Source: Clostridium sp. CAG:138
GTDB taxonomy: Bacteria > Bacillota > Clostridia > Christensenellales > CAG-138
DNA length: 24,374 bases
Direction of reading: 5' to 3'
NCBI GenBank assembly: GCA_000435055.1
Contig: FR879688.1
Span: 21,777-46,150 of the forward strand
The notes beneath the pieces were generated by a model that made no database searches, was not told where the DNA came from, and was given only the letters and a program-made list of their open reading frames with translations. This document shows, in pieces, positions 8,297 to 15,574 of this stretch. The position numbers and the translations under genes were made by a program. The first letter of the stretch is position 1. Every line of letters begins with the position of its first letter.

Positions 8297-9208
8297 ATGG
8301 CACATCACGATAAGATTATTGAAGGGCGCATTGATGAGCTTATTGAGCTGATCGATAACAGCCAGATACCGAGATTCGGCAGCGCGGATCGGAGAATTGT
8401 TAACGCTGACGAAATAGCAGGAATACTTGTTGAAATCAAGAGCTGCCTGCCGGAGAATGTCCGCAAGGCGAACGATGTGCTTGCAAGAGCAAACAAGATC
8501 ATGCTTGAAGCCGACGAGTATTCGAATGCAACAAAAGCAGACGCCGACCGCATTGCACAGGACACCGTCGAAAAAGCAAGGATCGATGCCGAGCAGATGG
8601 AAACCGATGCCAACACATACTACGACAACAAAGTTGCCGAGGGTGATACCTACCTTGAGAATAAAACGGGCGAAGCGGATGACTACTACGAATCCCGCGT
8701 TGCCGAGGGTGATGACTACCTGAAGCAAAAGACGGAGCAGGGCAACAGCTACTATGAAGACTGCGTTGCAAGGGCGAAAGATACAGCACGTGATATTATT
8801 GAAGAAGCAAATGCAACCCGTGAACGCCTTGTCAGCGAAAGTGAGGTAACGCTTGAAGCGCAGAAGCGCGCCGAGGAACTTCGCCGCAAAACCGTTTTGC
8901 GTTCCAACCAAGTCTACAGCAATGCAAAACTCAGTGCGGACAGCGTGCTTGCGGAATTGATGGATTATCTTGAACGGTATTATTCCGCAATTGAGGCGGA
9001 CAGGAAAGCTCTTGATGCGCGCCCTGCGGCAACGACCGGCGCACAGCCCCGCCCGCAGTCCGCTCCCGCTCAAAACGAAGCTGCGGATGAAGCAGGCGAT
9101 GCAGATGAGGACGATGACGCATCGGGATGGAATATTTTCGGCAATCTGTTCAAACGCAAAAAGAAAGCCTCCCAAGAGGATGATTTCGAGGATGACGATG
9201 CTGAATAA
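8297..9208 (+). CDS. Hendecad-repeat coiled-coil protein (DivIVA / ATP-synthase-b-like), acidic tail
   Basis: A 303-residue protein of unknown function. Residues 1-70 form a conserved head (IDELIELID, FGSADRRIVNADEI, LPENVRKANDVL). Residues 73-182 are ten unbroken 11-residue repeats ending mostly in Ala or Gly; the central ones are NTYYDNKVAEG, DTYLENKTGEA, DDYYESRVAEG, DDYLKQKTEQG and NSYYEDCVARA (106-160). This hendecad periodicity predicts a long right-handed coiled coil. A second helix (185-240) is followed by a Pro/Ala/Gln linker and a tail of acidic clusters around a basic patch (FKRKKK). There is no signal peptide or membrane segment. Similar proteins, often labelled ATPase or DivIVA-like, follow coaD in many Clostridia, but there is no nucleotide-binding motif here. 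A structural, division-associated role is possible but unproven. GAAAGGA lies 9 nt before ATG. Confidence 0.8.
   Translation: MAHHDKIIEGRIDELIELIDNSQIPRFGSADRRIVNADEIAGILVEIKSCLPENVRKANDVLARANKIMLEADEYSNATKADADRIAQDTVEKARIDAEQMETDANTYYDNKVAEGDTYLENKTGEADDYYESRVAEGDDYLKQKTEQGNSYYEDCVARAKDTARDIIEEANATRERLVSESEVTLEAQKRAEELRRKTVLRSNQVYSNAKLSADSVLAELMDYLERYYSAIEADRKALDARPAATTGAQPRPQSAPAQNEAADEAGDADEDDDASGWNIFGNLFKRKKKASQEDDFEDDDAE
8612..8776 (+). repeat. Core of five degenerate 33-bp tandem units (11-residue repeats)
   Basis: Five consecutive 33-bp units encode the YY/YL-containing hendecads of the coiled-coil protein (residues 106-160). Units 1 and 3 share VAEG and units 2 and 4 share a K-T pattern, so a 66-bp higher-order period may exist. 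The units are diverged in DNA sequence, which suggests an old expansion under protein-level constraint. Confidence 0.7.
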
Positions 9209-9312
9209 GCCTTTCGGCATTGCTTAATGTGCCTGATTCGGTTTTTGAATGCTGTGAAAACGGAATGAGTTCCGAGCAGGCGAATGTGCCGAAATTGCAT
9301 AATAAAATCAAG

Positions 9313-9366
9313 GGCAGGTCGTAACAGCCGTCCGCCTCATTGCGGGCGGCTGCGACTGCCTTTTTT
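9313..9366 (+). terminator. Intrinsic terminator after the coiled-coil gene (probably bidirectional)
   Basis: An imperfect G+C-rich hairpin (5' arm from GGCAGG at 9313, 3' arm CGGGCGGCTGCGACTGCC) is followed by TTTTTT at 9361-9366. It lies between the convergent coiled-coil gene and ylbJ and may serve both. The 9209-9312 stretch before it holds no gene that I can see. Confidence 0.8.
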
Positions 9367-9385
9367 GCATATACTCTTTGTTAAT

Positions 9386-10465
9386 TCAAGTCCTCGTGCT
9401 TTTGACGGCAAACACGGCCGCGAGTGCGGATATGCAGGAGGAAAACAGGCATAGCAGTGCGATTTGTGCAGCCGTCATCACGTTTTCGGCAATAGCCGCA
9501 GATTCCGCCGTCGAAATGAATACCGGTGCGGCGTTTGAAAAAAACAACGGGTACATTGCCGCACAGAGAGCCGCCGAAAGAAGCGCATGGAAAAGCTTTG
9601 CCGCAAAATACCCGACAGGGCGCAGATTCACAACTCCGCAGGTCTGAAGAAATATGCAAAGTCCCCCGAAAGACATAAGTCCGCAGGTGAGAACGAGAGA
9701 AAGCCGCGACACAGGCTCCGCCGAAAGGATGTTTATCCCGTTTGTCATTTCCAAAAGTCCGAACAGCGTGCCTTTTTGCAGTTCGTTCAGCCCAAGAAGA
9801 GACACGATTCCGCTTGCTTCAAGCAGCCGAACCGCAACAACAAAAAATACGAGCGTTCCGCCCACAAGCAGAATTGAATTTACCGATTCACGAACGGCTT
9901 TGGGAAAAACTGCGGCCGCGCGAATGCGGCTTTGGGAATCCGCCGCGGGATGGAATTTGCAGTTGAGAGCGGAGGCAAGCAGCATAAGCAGGCTGACCGA
10001 CAGCGCGGCTGCACCGTAATGGGAAAATGCAAGCAGAAGTGCGGCTTTCCGTTCGCGAAAGCCGAACATGCGGCTGCAAACCGCTCCCGCAATAAAAACA
10101 GGGCTTGCAAGGTTTGTAAGTGCGGCAAGCGCACTCCGCAATTCATTGTTCAGCTGTTGCTTTTTATAGTTCAATTCGGTGCTTTCGGGCAGCACCGAAC
10201 CGATAAGCATCGGCCCTGTGGGTGTTCCGGAAATTAATGATACTGCAAATATTTTAAATACTGCGGCACCGGCCCGGCCGCTCCTTACGCCGAACACGCC
10301 GAGCCCCTTAAGCAGCGCAACGCAAACAAAAAACGGGAACAGCGAGGGAAAAACGCAGCTTATAAAAAGCTCAAAGCCCTCCGCCGCGCCCGCTGCCGCC
10401 TGCGGACCGAAAAGTACGAGTCCAAAACAAAGAATTGCTGTGACAGCAACAAAAAAATACCTCAT
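9386..10465 (-). CDS. ylbJ: Sporulation integral membrane protein YlbJ-like (nucleoside-recognition/Gate domain)
   Basis: A hydrophobic protein of 359 residues with about eight predicted membrane segments. N-terminal segments are followed by FPSLFPFFVCVALL, the loop SLISGTPTGPMLIGSV (equivalent to the conserved G-P-G loop of YlbJ) and LASPVFIAGAV. These match YlbJ, a Gate-domain membrane protein needed for sporulation in Bacillus subtilis. The substrate, if it is a transporter, is unknown. The ATG at 10465 gives the standard YlbJ N-terminus; an upstream in-frame ATG at 10513 directly abuts the ylbM stop. Neither has a clear ribosome binding site. The 10465 start is buried in a hairpin followed by a T-run. 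Its presence hints at a spore-forming ancestry but does not prove sporulation. Confidence 0.82.
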   Translation of the reverse strand: MRYFFVAVTAILCFGLVLFGPQAAAGAAEGFELFISCVFPSLFPFFVCVALLKGLGVFGVRSGRAGAAVFKIFAVSLISGTPTGPMLIGSVLPESTELNYKKQQLNNELRSALAALTNLASPVFIAGAVCSRMFGFRERKAALLLAFSHYGAAALSVSLLMLLASALNCKFHPAADSQSRIRAAAVFPKAVRESVNSILLVGGTLVFFVVAVRLLEASGIVSLLGLNELQKGTLFGLLEMTNGINILSAEPVSRLSLVLTCGLMSFGGLCIFLQTCGVVNLRPVGYFAAKLFHALLSAALCAAMYPLFFSNAAPVFISTAESAAIAENVMTAAQIALLCLFSSCISALAAVFAVKSTRT

Positions 10466-10484
10466 ATAACGAGCATATGAGGTA
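10451..10484 (-). terminator. Hairpin plus T-run overlapping the ylbJ start codon (terminator or attenuator)
   Basis: Perfect 10-bp arms TACCTCATAT and ATATGAGGTA with a 7-nt loop (10458-10484) are followed, reading the minus strand, by TTTTTTT (10457-10451). This is intrinsic-terminator-like. It lies about 30 nt past the ylbM stop and contains the ATG of ylbJ (10465-10463) in its 3' arm. The stem is A+T-rich, so termination may be partial. Confidence 0.55.
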
Positions 10485-10513
10485 AATGCGGCAGATATGA
10501 ACCCGCAATGCAT

Positions 10514-11740
10514 TCAAATGATAACAAGTCTGTGCGAAAAGTCATCGCGGCAGGATACATTGCCGGGGCAGGCGAGAGCGCGGATAAGCGAGGCTCTCCG
10601 TGTCAGTTCAAGCGTTTGCTTTGCGTTGAACGGAAGCGATTCCGCATCGGAACGGCGCAGAACGATCGGCAGAGCCGCATTCTCCTGCAACTCGGAAAGC
10701 AGGTGCAGCTTACTCTGCCGAATGCCGAGCACCCGAATATACAGCGCATCGTCCGAATGCGCGGCAAGCTCCTGCTGCTCACGCGTGATTCCGAGCAGTG
10801 CGTTAAAAAGTATCCGCTTCAGTCTTGCAAGCGTGTAGCGTTTTGTTTTCACGGCGTTGAGAAGTTCCGCAATGTTTGAAGCTGATTTCGCGGCGCGAAG
10901 TATCGGATTTTCAAGCCCTTCCGAAACGTCCGCAATGCGGCTGAGTTCATCGCCCGTCATGCAGCGCAGCCGATAAAGGACGGCTTGCGAAAGCCCCGAA
11001 AGAGCGGCGGGCGCACGTTGTTCGGAAAGCTGCTTTTGTATTTCAAGAAGAACGAACGGAGGAACGCTGCCGGAAATTGCGGAGAGTACGTCCCTGCGGC
11101 ATATATTTTCGGAATCGGTCAAATGCAAAAGCGCGCTGCGAACGGCAGAAGCCGAGGCATAGTTTTCGGGCAGAGTGTTTTCGTTGTATCCGCAGCCGAT
11201 GCGGCGAACGGCAAAAGGTCGAATTGCAGGGGCTATGCGGTTCAGAGCGCGAATGTATTCAATGCCGAGAACGTCATTCGGATTGTTTGAACCGACACCG
11301 ATGCCGTGTGCACGGAGCTGCCTTGCAGCGGCGGCAGGGTAGGATAATCCGCTGCTCAGCGCGGATGACAGTTCGTCTCCGGAGAGTTTGGAATCGGCAG
11401 CCCTGCGCAGCGCATCGATATCCCCGCTTTCGCTGCCGAAACACAGCCTGTCCGCAATGCCGCTTGCCGAAAGTATGCGAACCCCGCCGAGGGCGAAACG
11501 CTCCGCGCATGAAAGGGAAAGAATGTCCGGAAGTTCAAGCACCATATCCGCGCCGCCCTGAAGAGCCATGGCGGTTCGGGTGAATTTGTCGAACGCGGCC
11601 GGTTCACCGCGCTGGACAAAACTTGCGCTCATAACAGCTATCACACTTCCGCCGCCGGCAATCTTCCGCGCCTGCTCAATGTGATACGCATGTCCGTTAT
11701 GAAACGGGTTGTATTCGGCAACGATGCCAATGTTTTTCAT
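10514..11740 (-). CDS. tmcAL: tRNA(Met) cytidine acetate ligase (TmcAL, YlbM)
   Basis: A 408-residue enzyme that uses acetate and ATP to form N4-acetylcytidine at the wobble base of elongator tRNA-Met. Its nucleotidyltransferase core shows AEYNPFHNGHAYHIEQAR (HxGH type), then MSASFVQRGEPAAFDKFTR, GGADMVLELP and SNNPNDVLGIEYIRALN, all diagnostic of this family. Length is normal. ATG 11740 follows TGGAGCAAG. It is divergent from ackA, whose product interconverts acetate and acetyl phosphate, and the two promoters overlap. In Bacillus this gene (ylbM) lies in the same rsmD-coaD-ylbJ-ylbN-rpmF cluster, but all in one direction; here ylbM and ylbJ are on the opposite strand. Confidence 0.93.
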   Translation of the reverse strand: MKNIGIVAEYNPFHNGHAYHIEQARKIAGGGSVIAVMSASFVQRGEPAAFDKFTRTAMALQGGADMVLELPDILSLSCAERFALGGVRILSASGIADRLCFGSESGDIDALRRAADSKLSGDELSSALSSGLSYPAAAARQLRAHGIGVGSNNPNDVLGIEYIRALNRIAPAIRPFAVRRIGCGYNENTLPENYASASAVRSALLHLTDSENICRRDVLSAISGSVPPFVLLEIQKQLSEQRAPAALSGLSQAVLYRLRCMTGDELSRIADVSEGLENPILRAAKSASNIAELLNAVKTKRYTLARLKRILFNALLGITREQQELAAHSDDALYIRVLGIRQSKLHLLSELQENAALPIVLRRSDAESLPFNAKQTLELTRRASLIRALACPGNVSCRDDFSHRLVII

Positions 11741-11789
11741 TCTTGCTCCATTTTATATTTTTTTGCGGTGTGCAAAAAACACCTTATTA

Positions 11790-11798
11790 TGTTATAAT
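11790..11798 (+). promoter_or_regulatory. ackA promoter, extended -10 element
   Basis: TGTTATAAT is an extended -10 (TG at 11790-11791, TATAAT at 11793-11798) with no good -35. It shares bases with the -10 of the divergent ylbM promoter, so the two should compete for RNA polymerase. Confidence 0.65.
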
Positions 11799-11819
11799 AC
11801 ATTTCAGTGCTGCCGTCAA
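11791..11819 (-). promoter_or_regulatory. ylbM (tmcAL) promoter
   Basis: On the minus strand TTGACG (11819-11814) and TATAAC (11796-11791) are separated by 17 nt, a near-consensus sigma-A promoter. The -35 is formed by the arm of a hairpin that lies in the ackA leader on the other strand. The short leader contains the inverted repeat GGTGT/ACACC (11767-11783). Confidence 0.7.
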
Positions 11820-11838
11820 TGTTTTTTGACGGCGGCAG
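11809..11838 (+). promoter_or_regulatory. 5'-leader hairpin of ackA
   Basis: CCGTCAA (11813-11819) pairs with TTGACGG (11826-11832), with partly paired G+C flanks. It lies within a few nucleotides of the predicted ackA transcript start near 11805. It may protect the mRNA 5' end or be an operator. It also contains the ylbM -35 element. Confidence 0.5.
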
Positions 11839-11870
11839 AGATACAAAATTAATCCATTCGGAGACTTGTT

Positions 11871-13070
11871 ATGAAAATTCTTGTTATCAATGCGGGCAGT
11901 TCGTCCCTTAAGTATCAGCTTATCGACGTTGAGTCCGGCGATGTTATTGCAAAGGGCCTTTGCGAACGAATCGGCATCGAAAACTCCAAGCTGACTTATA
12001 AACCCGCCGGCAAGGAGCCTTTTGAACTTGTTCAGGACATGAAAGATCACACCGACGCCATCAAACTCGTTCTTGATGCGCTTGTTGACGAAAAGCACGG
12101 CGTTATTTCAGACATGAGCGAGATTGACGCAGTCGGTCACCGCGTTGTTCACGGCGGCGAAAAATTTGCCGAATCCGTTCTGCTCACCGATGAAGTTCTT
12201 GAAACCATCGAGAGCCTTAACGATCTTGCACCCCTGCACAACCCGGCAAACCTTATGGGCATCCGCGCATGCAAGGCAATCATGCCCAACACTCCAATGG
12301 TCGGCGTTTTCGACACTGCGTTCCATCAAACAATGCCCAAGGAAGCTTTCATCTACGGTCTTCCCTATGAGGCATACACCGAAAACATGGTTCGCCGCTA
12401 CGGTTTCCACGGCACTTCCCACAACTATGTAACTCTCCGCGCAATCGAAATGCTCGGCAAGCCCGCAGAGGAAACAAAAATCATCACCTGCCACCTCGGC
12501 AACGGTTCGTCAATTTCCGCAGTTAAGGGCGGAAAGTGCATCGACACAAGCATGGGCCTGACGCCCCTTGAAGGCGTTCCCATGGGCACTCGCTGCGGCG
12601 ACATGGATCCCGCAATCGTCATCTATCTGATGAATAAACTCGGCCTTGATGCAAAGGGCATGGACAACTACATGAACAAAAAGAGCGGTATGCTCGGCAT
12701 CAGCGGCGTGTCCAGCGATTTCCGCGATCTCGGCGCAGCAGCGGCAGAGGGCAACGAACGTGCAGAGCTTGCGCTTCGGACTTTTGCATACAAGGTCAAA
12801 AAATACATCGGCGCATATGCCGCGGCACTCAACGGCGTTGATGCAATCGTGTTCACCGCAGGCGTCGGCGAAAACGACAAGGGAATGCGTGAGCGCATCC
12901 TGAACGGCCTTGATTACCTCGGCGTTGAAGTCGATTTTGAGTTGAACCGCAATTGCCCGCGCGGCGAAAATGTTGAAATTTCCAAGCCCGGCAGCAAGGT
13001 TAAAGTCTTTGTCATCCCCACCGATGAAGAGCTTATGATCGCAAAGGACACCGCTCGTCTCGCAAAATAA
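11871..13070 (+). CDS. ackA: Acetate kinase
   Basis: A 399-residue ASKHA-fold kinase that makes ATP and acetate from acetyl phosphate, the energy-yielding end of fermentation. Family signatures are complete: [13 protein letters not shown] at 5-17, [11 protein letters not shown], the catalytic region [42 protein letters not shown], and [13 protein letters not shown] near the C-terminus. Codon use shifts towards C-ending codons relative to neighbours, as expected for a highly expressed gene. ATG 11871 has CGGAG 8 nt upstream. The usual partner pta (phosphate acetyltransferase) is not beside it. Stop at 13068-13070, with only a weak short stem before the next promoter. Confidence 0.98.
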   Translation: MKILVINAGSSSLKYQLIDVESGDVIAKGLCERIGIENSKLTYKPAGKEPFELVQDMKDHTDAIKLVLDALVDEKHGVISDMSEIDAVGHRVVHGGEKFAESVLLTDEVLETIESLNDLAPLHNPANLMGIRACKAIMPNTPMVGVFDTAFHQTMPKEAFIYGLPYEAYTENMVRRYGFHGTSHNYVTLRAIEMLGKPAEETKIITCHLGNGSSISAVKGGKCIDTSMGLTPLEGVPMGTRCGDMDPAIVIYLMNKLGLDAKGMDNYMNKKSGMLGISGVSSDFRDLGAAAAEGNERAELALRTFAYKVKKYIGAYAAALNGVDAIVFTAGVGENDKGMRERILNGLDYLGVEVDFELNRNCPRGENVEISKPGSKVKVFVIPTDEELMIAKDTARLAK

Positions 13071-13133
13071 GGCGGAGAATGCGCGGTTGGGGCCGCCGGT
13101 CGGCATTATATTTTGAATTTATGCAAAAAACTG

Positions 13134-13162
13134 TTGACAATACGGCTCCGGACATATAAAAT
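13134..13162 (+). promoter_or_regulatory. Promoter of DUF177-rpmF
   Basis: Perfect TTGACA at 13134-13139 with TAAAAT at 13157-13162 (17-nt spacer); TATAAA at 13155 is an alternative. The predicted transcript start near 13169 supports the GTG 13204 start of DUF177 over the in-frame TTG at 13171. Confidence 0.75.
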
Positions 13163-13203
13163 ATGAAAGGTTGCATTGTACACCGTCAGGATTGGAGTAT
13201 TTT

Positions 13204-13728
13204 GTGCAGATTAATGTTGCTGAAGAACTAAAGTCGATAGGCAAAACTACCGACAGGCATTTGGAAGAGAGCCTTGAGCCGATTTCGTTCGGCGGAAACA
13301 AGCTCGTTTTCACAATGCCCCTAAGCGTTGACGTTCGCAGCTCTTTCGACGGCGAAGGGTTCAGCGTTTCGGGTGTGCTCAGTTCCGAACTGCTCATGCA
13401 TTGCACAAAATGCAACAAGGAATTTAAGCAGGGTTTCAATATCGATTTCTCGGAGCGCTTTATCAAAGCTTCGGAAGAAGAGGCGGACGAGGCGGAGTGT
13501 TATCCGTTCTTCGGCGAAACACTCGAACTCGACAAAATGATTCTTGATCTGCTTGTTCTGAATGCGCCTGTTTACGGGCTGTGCAAGCCGGACTGCAAGG
13601 GGCTTTGTCCCGTTTGCGGCTGTGATTTGAATTTAATGCAGTGTTCGTGTTCACGAACGGTGAAGAATGCCAACTTCGCCTCCCTTGAAGAACTCGCACA
13701 ACTGCTCAATAATGAAGAGGAGGTGTAG
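13204..13728 (+). CDS. DUF177 / YceD-like protein (YlbN)
   Basis: A 174-residue protein of the DUF177 family, almost always encoded just before rpmF and linked in other organisms to 23S rRNA accumulation; the molecular mechanism is not known to me for this lineage. It begins with QINVAEELKSIG, the usual family N-terminus. It carries CTKC in the middle and a cysteine-rich C-terminal motif, LCKPDCKGLCPVCGCDLN followed by CSC, that could bind zinc. GTG 13204 is preferred because TTGGAG ends 5 nt upstream and the start restores the family N-terminus; TTG 13171 would sit directly against the preceding GAAAGG. The stop lies within the rpmF ribosome binding region, so the two genes are coupled. Confidence 0.9.
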   Translation: MQINVAEELKSIGKTTDRHLEESLEPISFGGNKLVFTMPLSVDVRSSFDGEGFSVSGVLSSELLMHCTKCNKEFKQGFNIDFSERFIKASEEEADEAECYPFFGETLELDKMILDLLVLNAPVYGLCKPDCKGLCPVCGCDLNLMQCSCSRTVKNANFASLEELAQLLNNEEEV

Positions 13729-13731
13729 AAA

Positions 13732-13917
13732 ATGGCAGTACCTAAGAGAAAAACATCGAAAGCAAGGCGTGATCAGCGCAGGGCTCACTGGAAGCTCAGC
13801 GTCCCCGCTATCGTAGAATGCCCCCAGTGCCACGCAAAGAAACTGGCACACAGGGTCTGCAAGCATTGCGGCTACTATGACGGCGAGCAGATTATCAAGA
13901 TGGACGAGGAAGCATAA
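13732..13917 (+). CDS. rpmF: 50S ribosomal protein L32
   Basis: A 61-residue protein of the large ribosomal subunit. It begins [20 protein letters not shown], the classic L32 N-terminus. CPQC (from residue 30) and CKHC (from residue 44) form a zinc ribbon, so this is the zinc-containing form. ATG 13732 is 3 nt after the DUF177 stop and is led by GAGGAGGTG. A terminator follows at 13966. In most Bacillota plsX comes next on the same strand; here the next gene is ftsY on the opposite strand. Confidence 0.98.
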   Translation: MAVPKRKTSKARRDQRRAHWKLSVPAIVECPQCHAKKLAHRVCKHCGYYDGEQIIKMDEEA

Positions 13918-13965
13918 CTTTTTCCGCTCCGCTTGAATGCTGAAAGCTAAAACTATACTTACCTG

Positions 13966-14004
13966 TAGGGCATTCCGTTCGGGGTGTCCTATTTGTGTTT
14001 TTTT
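13966..14004 (+). terminator. rpmF terminator
   Basis: A 26-nt hairpin with arms TAGGGCATTCC and GGGGTGTCCTA (11 pairs including three G-U, loop GTTC) is followed by TTTGTGTTTTTTT. The T-run is on the plus side. Confidence 0.75.
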
Positions 14005-14037
14005 ACCTGCAAAACTTCGCAGCAAGATGCGATTTGT

Positions 14038-14069
14038 AAAAAAAGAACCTGCCGCAACAGGTTCTTTTT
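14038..14069. terminator. Bidirectional terminator between rpmF and ftsY
   Basis: AGAACCTG (14044-14051) and CAGGTTCT (14058-14065) are perfect arms with a 6-nt loop, flanked by seven A on the left and five T on the right. It therefore terminates in both directions. It is the main terminator of the plsX-to-ftsY block. Confidence 0.9.
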
Positions 14070-14104
14070 CATTATGCCGATATCAATGAACTTTACTCAG
14101 TTGT

Positions 14105-15529
14105 TCACCCAAGCAATGCCTTTGCAAAATCATCCGCATCAAACGGCTGCAAGTCGTCAATACCTTCGCCGACGCCCACAAAGCGCACGGGAAGCCCAAG
14201 CTCATCTTTCACCGCAACGCTGACGCCGCCCTTTGCCGTGCCGTCAAGCTTTGTCAGCACAACACCGGTAAGCCCGCAGTTTTCACCGAAGACTTTTGCC
14301 TGCGCAATTGCGTTCTGTCCGGTGGTTGCATCAAGCACGAGCAGAACCTCAACCGGAACATCGGGAAGCTCTCTGCCGATAACTTTGCGGATCTTTGCAA
14401 GCTCCGTCATAAGGTTCTTTTTGTTGTGCAGTCTTCCGGCGGTGTCGCAGATGAGAATATCGCAATTCTTTGCCTTAAACGATGCAATTGCATCAAACAC
14501 AACGGCGGCGGGATCTGCACCCTCGCCGTGCTTAACGATCGGAACATCCGCGCGTTCGGCCCAAATTGTGAGCTGCTCTGCTGCGGCTGCGCGGAAAGTG
14601 TCGCCGGCGGCAAGCATCACGGAACGTCCGTCCGCTTTGTACATTGCGGCAAGTTTGCCGATTGAAGTCGTTTTTCCGACGCCGTTGACGCCGACAACGA
14701 GAATAACGGCTTTGTTCACACCGTCAAGAAAACCGTCTTCCGGCCGCATACAATCCGCAAGCAGGGATATCATGACCTGTTTTGCTTCCGTGCGTGTGTG
14801 AACACCCTCGGAACGCAGCTTCGAACGGAGCTGCCCAAGCAGCTTTTCGGTCGTCGCCATGCCGATGTCCGAGATTATCATTGCTTCTTCAAGCTCTTCA
14901 TAAAACTCGTCGTCGATTTTTTCGCCGTTTTCAACAAACAGCCCGCCGAACAGTGTGTCACGGGTCTTTTTAAGCCCGCCCATGAGCTTTGAAAAGAAAC
15001 CTTCCTTTTTCTTTTTGCCCGTACTCTTTTCGGCAGCAGCCTTTTCGCGTGCCTCACGTTCGGCCTTTTCGCGTGCCTCGCGTTCGGCCTTTTCACGCGT
15101 TTCACGTTCGGCCTTTTCGCGTGCTTCACGTTCGGCCTTTTCACGCGCTTCACGCTCAGACTTTTCACGTGCTTCACGTTCAGACTTCTCACGCGCTTCA
15201 CGTTCGGCCTTTTCGCGCGCTTCATGTTCGGCTTTTTCGCGCGCTTCATGTTCGGCCTTTTCACGCGCTTCATGTTCGGCCTTTTCGCGTGCTTCGCGTT
15301 CGGCTTTTTCGCGTGCTTCATGTTCGGCCTTTTCATGCGCTTCACGTTCGGCCCTTTCGCGCGCTTCATGTTCGGCCTTCTCACGTGCTTCACGTTCGGC
15401 CTTTTCATGTGTTTCAAGCTCCGCCTTTTCGGCGGCAGGCTTTGCTTCCGTTTCCTGATTTAAATTTGCAGCAGGATCAACCTTTTCCGGTTTCTTTTTC
15501 TTCCTTTTAAAAAGATCCCATACTGACAT
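14105..15529 (-). CDS. ftsY: Signal recognition particle receptor FtsY
   Basis: A 474-residue SRP-receptor GTPase that docks ribosome-SRP complexes at the membrane. Residues 1-13 are a basic start (WDLFKRKKKK). Residues 40-167 are sixteen tandem 8-residue units of the AREKAERE type, then the N domain (FFSKLMGGLKKTRDTLFGG), and the G domain with the P-loop GVNGVGKTT near 280, DTFRAAAAEQL, ICDTAGR and LTKLDGTAKGG. The NG core is complete. The variable A domain is replaced by the repeat tract, predicted to be one long charged helix. ATG 15529 has GGAGG 7 nt upstream. It lies 45 nt after smc and is co-transcribed with it. The usual ylxM-ffh neighbours do not follow. Confidence 0.97.
   Translation of the reverse strand: MSVWDLFKRKKKKPEKVDPAANLNQETEAKPAAEKAELETHEKAEREAREKAEHEARERAEREAHEKAEHEAREKAEREAREKAEHEAREKAEHEAREKAEHEAREKAEREAREKSEREAREKSEREAREKAEREAREKAERETREKAEREAREKAEREAREKAAAEKSTGKKKKEGFFSKLMGGLKKTRDTLFGGLFVENGEKIDDEFYEELEEAMIISDIGMATTEKLLGQLRSKLRSEGVHTRTEAKQVMISLLADCMRPEDGFLDGVNKAVILVVGVNGVGKTTSIGKLAAMYKADGRSVMLAAGDTFRAAAAEQLTIWAERADVPIVKHGEGADPAAVVFDAIASFKAKNCDILICDTAGRLHNKKNLMTELAKIRKVIGRELPDVPVEVLLVLDATTGQNAIAQAKVFGENCGLTGVVLTKLDGTAKGGVSVAVKDELGLPVRFVGVGEGIDDLQPFDADDFAKALLG
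15029..15412 (-). repeat. 24-bp minisatellite in ftsY (16 units)
   Basis: Sixteen in-frame 24-bp units encode variants of the octapeptide AREKAERE (AREKAEHE, AREKSERE, TREKAERE, AHEKAEHE). Similar variants lie next to each other, as expected from unequal exchange or slippage. The tract creates long open frames on the other strand, which are artefacts. Confidence 0.95.
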
Positions 15530-15574
15530 AAAAATACCTCCTGTGGTGATAAATTTGCAGCATTTTGTTAAATA

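Noticed and set aside
8225..9220. A 331-codon minus-strand open frame opposite the coiled-coil gene
   Set aside because: The plus-strand protein has a promoter, ribosome binding site and regular repeats. The minus frame is a product of the repeated codons.
13092..13112. Short stem GCCG/CGGC followed by ATTATATTTT after ackA as a terminator
   Set aside because: Only four base pairs and an interrupted T-run; too weak to call.
13984..14223. A 79-codon plus-strand frame between rpmF and ftsY
   Set aside because: It runs through two terminators and into the end of ftsY, with no ribosome binding site.
14955..15510. Long plus-strand frames with Ser/Arg/Ala/Phe repeats opposite ftsY
   Set aside because: They are mirror translations of the 24-bp ftsY minisatellite; any repeat of length divisible by three without stops yields them.
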